Shown piece after piece: positions 58,670 through 64,000 of a stretch of 64,000 bases of DNA. This stretch comes from LMUY01 sp965199105 (GTDB lineage Bacteria > Pseudomonadota > Alphaproteobacteria > Acetobacterales > Acetobacteraceae), in the NCBI GenBank assembly GCA_965199105.1, contig CBDAQO010000002.1, forward strand, positions 248,001-312,000. Direction: 5' to 3'. Position numbers and translations under genes: made by a program. The notes below the pieces were generated by a model that saw only the letters and a list, made by a program, of their open reading frames with translations, ran no database searches and was not told the DNA's origin. Each line of letters starts with the position of its first letter. The stretch's first letter is position 1.

Positions 58670-59791
58670 GTGGCACAGGTCGGGATCGAGCAGCTTCGTA
58701 AGCGATTTGGCGAGGTTTCGGTGTTGAATGACATTTCGATGCAGGTCCGACATGGAGAATTCATGGTGTTCGTCGGCCCGTCCGGCTGCGGCAAGACGAC
58801 GCTGTTGCGCAGCATCGCCGGGCTGGAGCGGCCGAGCGCCGGGCGCATCACCATCGGCGAGGACGACGTAACGGCATGGCCGCCCGCCCGGCGCGGCGTG
58901 GCGATGGTGTTCCAGTCCTACGCGCTCTACCCGCACATGACGGTGCGGCAGAACATCGCGTTCGGCCTCAAGCTGGCCAAGATGCCGGCCGGCGAGATCG
59001 GCGCGCGGGTGACGCAGGCGGCGCAGTTGCTGCAGATCGAGAAGCTGCTCGAGCGCAAGCCCAAGGAGCTGTCGGGCGGGCAGCGGCAGCGTGTGGCCAT
59101 CGGCCGCTCCATCGTGCGCGAGCCGCGCGCGTTCCTGTTCGACGAGCCGCTTTCCAACCTCGATGCCGAGCTGCGGGTGCAGATGCGGGTGGAGCTGGTG
59201 GCGCTGCACGAGCGGCTGGGCGCCACCATGGTCTACGTGACGCACGACCAGGTGGAAGCGATGACGATGGCCGACCGCATCGCCGTGCTGAGCGCCGGGC
59301 GGTTGGAGCAGGTGGGCGCGCCGCTCGAGCTGTATCGGCGGCCGCACAACATCTTCGTCGCCGGGTTCATCGGGTCGCCAAAGATGAACTTCATGCCGAC
59401 GGTGGTGCAGCAGGTCGGGCCGGAGGGGGTGAGCGTGTTGCTGCCCGGCGGCGGCGCGGTGCTGGTGCCGGTTTCGGGCGCGGGCGTGGCGGCGGGGCAG
59501 CGCCTCACCCTGGGGCTGCGGCCGGAGCATCTGGGCATCGGCGAGGCGCCAGGCGGCCCGGCGGACGCCATGTTGGACGGCCAGGCGATCATGGTGGAGC
59601 ACCTCGGCGGCGAAATCCTCGCACACGTCGTCCTGGCGGACGGCGCCCGGCTGGACGTGAAGACGCCGGGTCACAGCGAGGTGGCCCGGGCGCAGGCGGT
59701 CCAGGTGGGGCTACGCGGGGAGCTTTGTTACCTGTTCAGCGCGGACGGGCTGTGCTTGGAGGCGCTGGGCGACCGGGCGCTGCCGAACTAG
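58670..59791 (+). CDS. ABC importer ATPase, MalK/SmoK type
   Basis: 373 residues. Walker A GPSGCGKTT (36-44), Q-loop FQSYALYPHMT, signature LSGGQRQRVAIGRS, Walker B FLFDEPLSNLDAEL, H-loop VTHDQVEAM and a TOBE domain (LGLRPEHLGIGEAPGG). It powers the permease pair encoded divergently at 55-57 kb. The GTG at 58670 is chosen because GGGAG lies 7 nt upstream and it gives the usual N-terminus; the open frame upstream lies in the binding-protein gene. Divergent placement of the ATPase is unusual for this operon type. Confidence 0.93.
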   Translation: MAQVGIEQLRKRFGEVSVLNDISMQVRHGEFMVFVGPSGCGKTTLLRSIAGLERPSAGRITIGEDDVTAWPPARRGVAMVFQSYALYPHMTVRQNIAFGLKLAKMPAGEIGARVTQAAQLLQIEKLLERKPKELSGGQRQRVAIGRSIVREPRAFLFDEPLSNLDAELRVQMRVELVALHERLGATMVYVTHDQVEAMTMADRIAVLSAGRLEQVGAPLELYRRPHNIFVAGFIGSPKMNFMPTVVQQVGPEGVSVLLPGGGAVLVPVSGAGVAAGQRLTLGLRPEHLGIGEAPGGPADAMLDGQAIMVEHLGGEILAHVVLADGARLDVKTPGHSEVARAQAVQVGLRGELCYLFSADGLCLEALGDRALPN

Positions 59792-59794
59792 GCC

Positions 59795-60079
59795 TCAATT
59801 CGGGCCGGAGAGGGTCTCGAGTTCCTTGCGGAGCTGCTCGATCAGCGCGCCGACCGCCGATAGCTTGCCGGCGTCCAGTGCGACCAGCGCCTGCTCCAAG
59901 CGGTCGATATAGGGCTGCAGGTCGCCGTTGGATTGGGCCTCGCGCAGTGAGATGACCGCGATGTCGAGCCCGCGGCGGATGTCGCCGGCGCTCATGCTCT
60001 TGGCGGCGTCGTGGGCGCGGTCGAGCTCCAACTGGGCGGTCTCGATCAAGGCCTCGCGATGGTGGGTCCCGTCGGTCAT
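59795..60079 (-). CDS. Small hypothetical helical protein
   Basis: 94 residues, soluble, almost entirely helix-forming, with charged heptad-like patterns (LIETAQLELDRAHDAAKSM, LIEQLRKELETL) suggesting a coiled coil or helical bundle. AAAGGA lies 7 nt before the ATG at 60079. No known domain recognised. Convergent with the ATPase gene (3 bp between) and divergent from the TPR gene. Confidence 0.6.
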   Translation of the reverse strand: MTDGTHHREALIETAQLELDRAHDAAKSMSAGDIRRGLDIAVISLREAQSNGDLQPYIDRLEQALVALDAGKLSAVGALIEQLRKELETLSGPN

Positions 60080-60181
60080 CGGCGTTCCTTTGGTTGCGCA
60101 GAGTTTGAGCGTGGCACAACCTATGTGGTTCCCAGCGTGGGCGTTAACGCTTGGCAAACCTCTGCCAGGCACAATCGCGGC

Positions 60182-61975
60182 ATGCAAAATGCTGTCCCGC
60201 GAGAGTGCGTATCGGGAGCTGAACTTGAGGTGGGGCCGGATGAGCGGCTTGCCCGCGCGCTGGCGCATCAGCGGGCCGGGCGGGGCGCCATCGCCTCCCT
60301 GAGCCTGGCGGCGCTGCGGGAGCGGTTTCCCGCCTACGAGCTGGAGCTGCACGCGGCGGGGCTGGCGGCGCACCAGGCCGCCGATTACGACGACGCGATC
60401 GTGGCGCTCGCCGGCGTGGTGGCGCTGCGGCCGGACGACCCGGTGACGCACCACAACCTCGGCACGGTGTGCGTCGCGGCGGGCAAGTTGGAGTGGGCGG
60501 AAACCTGCCTCGCCCGCGCCGCCGAGCTCGACCCTGGTAATGGGGTGACCGCGAACAATCTGGGCGCCGTCCGGCTGCGGCTGGGCAAGCCGGAAACGGC
60601 GGTGGCCGCGCTCGAGGCGGCCGTGCGGGCGATGCCGGATGCGGCCGACGTGCAGGCGCTGCTGGGCGTGGCGCAGTTACGGCTGGGCCGGCGGGCGGAG
60701 GCGGAAGTGGCGCTGCATCGCGCCCACTTGGCCATGGGCCGCGCCGCCATCCCCACCGCGACCGCGCTCAACGCGCTGGCCCTGCTGGCGGCCGAACTCG
60801 GCCTCGCGGCGATGGCAGAGCCGCATTACCGCGCCGCGCTGGCGTTGGACCCGGAGGACGCCCTGGTTTGGCTCAATTTGGCCAAGCTGCTGCGCGATGG
60901 CGGCCGGTTCGAGGAGGCGGTGGCGGCGGCCGATGCGGCCCTGCGCCTCGCGCCCGACCAGGCCGAGGCGCATTGCACCCGCGCGCACGCGCTGGCGGCG
61001 GCGGGCCAGGTCGCCGCGGCGGAAGCGAGCTATGACGCGGCGCTGCGGCTGAACCCGGAGCACGCCGACTCGCACTACCACCGCGGGCTGCTGCATCTGC
61101 TGGATGGCCGCTACCAACCAGGCTGGGAAGGCTACGCCTGGCGCTGGCGCCGCCCCGGCTACGCGGCGCCGCACGCCTTCACGCAGCCGGAATGGGATGG
61201 CCGGTCCACGGGCGCGGACACGCTGTTGCTCCACGCCGAACAGGGCTTTGGCGACACCATCCAGATGGCGCGCTACGTCGCGGCGATCGCCGCGACGAGC
61301 CACGTGGTGCTGCTGGTCCCGCCCTCGCTGGTGCGCTTGCTGGCCGTCTCGCTGCAGCATGCGCCCGGCGTGCACGTCGTCGCGGACACGGCGGAGCTGC
61401 CGCCCTTCACCTGCCACGCCTCGCTGATGAGCCTGCCCGGCCTGCTCGGCACCACGCTGGACACGGTGCCGCAGGCGGTGCCCTACCTCACGCCCGATCG
61501 CACGGAGGCAGCTTCGTGGCGAGCGCGGCTGGCCTCGCTCGGCGGGCTGCGGGTCGGGCTGGCCTGGGCCGGCAACAAGCTTTACCGGGCAGACGCGCGG
61601 CGCTCCATCGCGCCCGAACAGCTCGGCGTGCTGGCCGGGCTCCCCGGCGTGACCTTTGTGTCCTTGCAAAAGGAGGGCAAGGCGGCGCTGCCGCTGCAGG
61701 CTTGGACGCAGGAGTTGGCCGACTTCGCCGACACCGCCGCGCTGATCGCCGGGTTGGACCTGGTGGTGAGCGTGGACACGGCGGTGGCGCATCTGGCCGG
61801 GGCACTGGGCAAGCCGGTTTGGCTGCTGAACCGCTACGATCCCTGCTGGCGCTGGGGGCTGCAGCGCCACGACAGCGCCTGGTATCCGACGTTGCGGCAG
61901 TATCGCCAACCATCGCCGGGCGATTGGGGCGCGGTGCTGGCAGCGGTCCGGGCCGACCTGGCGGGTCGGCTGTGA
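60182..61975 (+). CDS. TPR protein with GT9-like glycosyltransferase domain
   Basis: 597 residues. The first about 300 residues are tandem TPR units (e.g. TVCVAAGKLEWAETCLARAAELDP, LLRDGGRFEEAVAAADAALRLAP). The C-terminal part, from about 345 (LLLHAEQGFGDTIQMARY), is a heptosyltransferase-like (GT9) fold, with LRVGLAWAGNKLYRADARRS and VVSVDTAVAHLAGALGKPVWLL. Such proteins in alphaproteobacteria are linked to surface or flagellin glycosylation. Start ATG at 60182; the frame is open from 60011. Its stop overlaps the next gene as GTGA. Confidence 0.82.
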   Translation: MQNAVPRECVSGAELEVGPDERLARALAHQRAGRGAIASLSLAALRERFPAYELELHAAGLAAHQAADYDDAIVALAGVVALRPDDPVTHHNLGTVCVAAGKLEWAETCLARAAELDPGNGVTANNLGAVRLRLGKPETAVAALEAAVRAMPDAADVQALLGVAQLRLGRRAEAEVALHRAHLAMGRAAIPTATALNALALLAAELGLAAMAEPHYRAALALDPEDALVWLNLAKLLRDGGRFEEAVAAADAALRLAPDQAEAHCTRAHALAAAGQVAAAEASYDAALRLNPEHADSHYHRGLLHLLDGRYQPGWEGYAWRWRRPGYAAPHAFTQPEWDGRSTGADTLLLHAEQGFGDTIQMARYVAAIAATSHVVLLVPPSLVRLLAVSLQHAPGVHVVADTAELPPFTCHASLMSLPGLLGTTLDTVPQAVPYLTPDRTEAASWRARLASLGGLRVGLAWAGNKLYRADARRSIAPEQLGVLAGLPGVTFVSLQKEGKAALPLQAWTQELADFADTAALIAGLDLVVSVDTAVAHLAGALGKPVWLLNRYDPCWRWGLQRHDSAWYPTLRQYRQPSPGDWGAVLAAVRADLAGRL

Positions 61976-63615
61976 CCACCCTCCGGCAAGCCTTGGCACT
62001 GGCGACCGAGCGCCACCACGAGGGCAAGCTCACCGACGCAGCGGGCATCTACCGGCTGGTGCTGACGGTGCAGCCGGACAATCCGGTGGCGCTGAACAAC
62101 CTCGCCTTGATCGCCGGCGGGGACGAGGCGTTGGCCTTGCTGCGCCGGGCCCTGGCGGCCGACCCGGCGAACCTGCACGCGGCACTCAACCTCGGCGAGG
62201 CGCTGCAGGCGCGCGCACAATGGGACGACGCGGCAGCGCTCTACCGCGCCACGGTGGAAGCGGCACCGGGCGAGCCGGAGCTGCATTTCGCGCTGGGCCA
62301 CGCGCTGCAGCGCCTGCGCCGAACCGACGAGGCGGCGGAGCACTACCGCCAGGCGATCGCGCTACGGCCGGACTACGTGCCCGCGCTCTGCAACCTGGCG
62401 ACCCTGTTCACCGTGGCGGACCAAACCGAGGCGGCGGCCGAGCTATACCGCCGCGCCCTGGCACTCGACCCGGCCATCGTGGTCGCCAACATGAACCTGG
62501 CCGGCATCCTCGACGGGGAGGGCCGGCTGGCCGAGGCCCAGGCCTTGCGGGACCGGGTGCCGCGGCCGCAGCCGCCTATCATCGAGCCAGCGACCGGGCC
62601 CGGACGCGGCCGCACAGTGCTGGTGCTGGCGAGTTCCAAGGGCAACATCCCGCTGGACGAGCTGCTGCCATTGGAGACCACCACGCGCGTCACCTGGCAT
62701 GTGGAATACGCCACGCCGGCGCAGGAAGGCGCACTGCCGAGCTACGACGTCGCCTTCAACGGGATTGGTAATGCCGACGTGATGCCCGCCTCCGAGGCTG
62801 CGGTGGCGCGCTTCCATGCCCGCCACCCCGTGATGAACCCGCCCGCCGCGGTGGCGCGCACCCGGCGGGACCGGCTGCCCGGCTTGCTGGCCGGCATTCC
62901 GGACGTGGTGGTGCCGCCGGTGCTGCGGCTGGAGCGGGACGAGCTGCGTGCGCCGGGCCTGGCCGCGCGCCTGTTCCGGCACGGCATCACCTGCCCGGTG
63001 CTGGTGCGGCCGATCGTGGGGCATGGCGGCCAGGGCATGGTGCTGGTGCAGACTGCGGACCAGCTTGAGGCGCTGTGCTGCGAGCCGGCCGACGCCTACT
63101 ACGTGATCCGCTTCGAGCACTTCCAATCCATCGACGGCTATTGGCGCAAATACCGCACCATCTTCGTCGACCGGCAGCCATTCGCCTATCATTTGGCCAT
63201 CTCGCAGCACTGGCTGGTGCATTACGCGACGGCGGACATGCTGGCCGCGCCCTGGAAGCGGGACGAGGAGCGCTGCTTTCTGGACCATCCGGCGGCAGCC
63301 CTGGGCCCCCGCGCGACGGCCGCGCTGCGCGCCATCGGCCAACGGCTGGACCTCGATTTTGCCGGCATCGACTATGCGCTGCTGCCGGACGGGAGGGTCC
63401 TGGTGTTCGAGGCCAATGCCACCATGCTGGTCCACCTGCGGGACGACGCCGCGACCTTCCCCTACAAGCATCGCGCGGTGCCGAAGATTTTTGCCGCCTT
63501 CGATGCCATGCTGGACCGGGCGGCCCACCCCTGCCCGCCCCGGCTTGCGGACGCTTGGCAAGAGGCGCCGAATGCCGACCATAGCGTGCCGAGCCGGGAG
63601 TTCCATGGGGCATGA
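61972..63615 (+). CDS. TPR protein with C-terminal ATP-grasp-like domain
   Basis: 547 residues. TPR units occupy about 1-195 (e.g. NLGEALQARAQWDDAAALYRATVEAAP, LYRRALALDP). From about 216 (TVLVLASSKGNIPLDELLP) to 490 is an ATP-grasp-like region, with PVLVRPIVGHGGQGMVLV and the metal-binding Glu480…Asn482 of LVFEANATMLVH. ATP-grasp enzymes form acyl-phosphate intermediates to ligate amines or acids; here the substrate is unknown. Start GTG at 61972 overlaps the previous stop (GTGA); the stop overlaps cysD (ATGA). It could ligate a peptide or amino group onto a surface glycan. Confidence 0.72.
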   Translation: MTTLRQALALATERHHEGKLTDAAGIYRLVLTVQPDNPVALNNLALIAGGDEALALLRRALAADPANLHAALNLGEALQARAQWDDAAALYRATVEAAPGEPELHFALGHALQRLRRTDEAAEHYRQAIALRPDYVPALCNLATLFTVADQTEAAAELYRRALALDPAIVVANMNLAGILDGEGRLAEAQALRDRVPRPQPPIIEPATGPGRGRTVLVLASSKGNIPLDELLPLETTTRVTWHVEYATPAQEGALPSYDVAFNGIGNADVMPASEAAVARFHARHPVMNPPAAVARTRRDRLPGLLAGIPDVVVPPVLRLERDELRAPGLAARLFRHGITCPVLVRPIVGHGGQGMVLVQTADQLEALCCEPADAYYVIRFEHFQSIDGYWRKYRTIFVDRQPFAYHLAISQHWLVHYATADMLAAPWKRDEERCFLDHPAAALGPRATAALRAIGQRLDLDFAGIDYALLPDGRVLVFEANATMLVHLRDDAATFPYKHRAVPKIFAAFDAMLDRAAHPCPPRLADAWQEAPNADHSVPSREFHGA

Positions 63616-64000
63616 CGATGCCATTGCCGCCTAGCCTGCAGCGCCTCCAGGACGAGAGCATCCACATCTTCCGCGCCACCGTGGCCGAAAGCCGGGCGCC
63701 GGTGCTGCTGTATTCGATCGGCAAGGACTCCTCGGTGCTGCTCGACCTGGCACTCAAGGCGTTTGCCCCGGCCAAGCTGCCGTTTCCGCTGCTGCACATC
63801 GATACCGGCTGGAAATTCCCCGAGATGATCGCCTTCCGGGACGCGACGGCGCGGCGGCTGGGGCTCGACCTGGTGGTCCACACCAACGAGGAGGGCCGGC
63901 GGAGCGGGATCAACCCGTTTGACCACGGCGGCCACTACACCGACGTGATGAAGACCGAGGCGCTGAAGCAGGCGCTGACCGCGGGCAAGTGGGACGCGGC
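63612..64000 (+). CDS. cysD: Sulfate adenylyltransferase subunit 2 (CysD), 5' part, cut by window
   Basis: About 129 residues visible. PP-loop motif YSIGKDSSVLLDLALKAF, followed by LPFPLLHIDTGWKFPEMIAFRD, NEEGRRSGINPFDHG and TDVMKTEALKQAL, all characteristic of CysD. With CysN(C) it makes adenosine 5'-phosphosulfate (APS) for cysteine synthesis or sulfation. Start ATG at 63612 overlaps the TPR/ATP-grasp stop by ATGA. The rest lies beyond the right edge, where cysN or cysNC is expected. Confidence 0.93.
   Translation, partial: MTMPLPPSLQRLQDESIHIFRATVAESRAPVLLYSIGKDSSVLLDLALKAFAPAKLPFPLLHIDTGWKFPEMIAFRDATARRLGLDLVVHTNEEGRRSGINPFDHGGHYTDVMKTEALKQALTAGKWDA

Noticed and set aside
1..64000. CRISPR array, prophage, toxin-antitoxin or restriction system
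   Set aside because: No regularly spaced repeats, no phage structural genes, and no recognisable small toxin-antitoxin or restriction genes were seen on either strand.

Overview
The window is high-G+C DNA from an alphaproteobacterium, most likely a member of the Rhodospirillales/Acetobacteraceae. This rests on a RegB/RegA redox pair beside a cytochrome bo3 oxidase gene, a rho-hemJ pair, long TPR/glycosyltransferase proteins, many ABC importers and several amidase/hydantoinase genes. It reads as chromosomal. No phage, integron, CRISPR array or intact insertion sequence was seen; the only mobile trace is a decayed IS110-type transposase at about 38.0 kb.

Layout. 1-4.2 kb: end of a leftward cytochrome bo3 operon (cyoA), and divergently an MHS-type transporter followed by regB-regA. 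4.2-14.3 kb: a leftward catabolic block made of an NtaA/SnaA-like flavin monooxygenase, an RpiR regulator, a metal-dependent amidohydrolase, an ABC sugar importer whose two permeases are one polypeptide, and a two-subunit GMC dehydrogenase. 14.4-18.2 kb: a small RNA gene, a small exported Cys protein, an orphan family-5 binding protein next to an AmpG-like permease, and a small exported protein. 18.3-22 kb: typA, glutathione peroxidase, AI-2E-family exporter. 22-27 kb: two amidases flanking a GNAT protein, a VOC protein, an SDR. 27-31 kb: aspS, tRNA-Val(GAC), N-formylglutamate amidohydrolase, a second copy of the small RNA, a lytic transglycosylase. 31-38 kb: an MdtAB-like RND pump, an amine oxidase, a defluorinase-type hydrolase, the IS110 remnant. 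38-43.5 kb: rho, hemJ, a membrane-dipeptidase-like enzyme, tRNA-Arg(CCT), NDH-2. 43.5-54.3 kb: a tightly coupled leftward operon of two glycosyltransferase genes, a fused HyuA-HyuB (5-oxoprolinase-like) enzyme and two transporters. 54.3-59.8 kb: a palindrome cluster and an ABC polyol/sugar importer with an L-xylulose-reductase-like SDR. 59.8-64 kb: a small protein and a coupled chain TPR-glycosyltransferase, TPR-ATP-grasp, cysD (cut by the window edge).

How the parts work together. Several modules couple an ABC importer to a dehydrogenase, which fits an oxidative bacterium living on sugars, polyols and amides. RegBA next to the bo3 oxidase suggests redox control of terminal oxidase expression. 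The most interesting unexplained signals are (i) two copies of a short, structured, probably independently transcribed RNA carrying a single-stranded CCUCCC (anti-Shine-Dalgarno) stretch, at 14.5 and 30.0 kb; (ii) a family of intergenic palindromes at 41.5 and 54.3-54.5 kb; (iii) a 53-bp tandem duplication made from the 3' end of a permease gene that also supplies the start of the next gene; and (iv) start/stop overlaps tying glycosyltransferases to a hydantoinase, and a TPR/ATP-grasp protein to sulfate activation.
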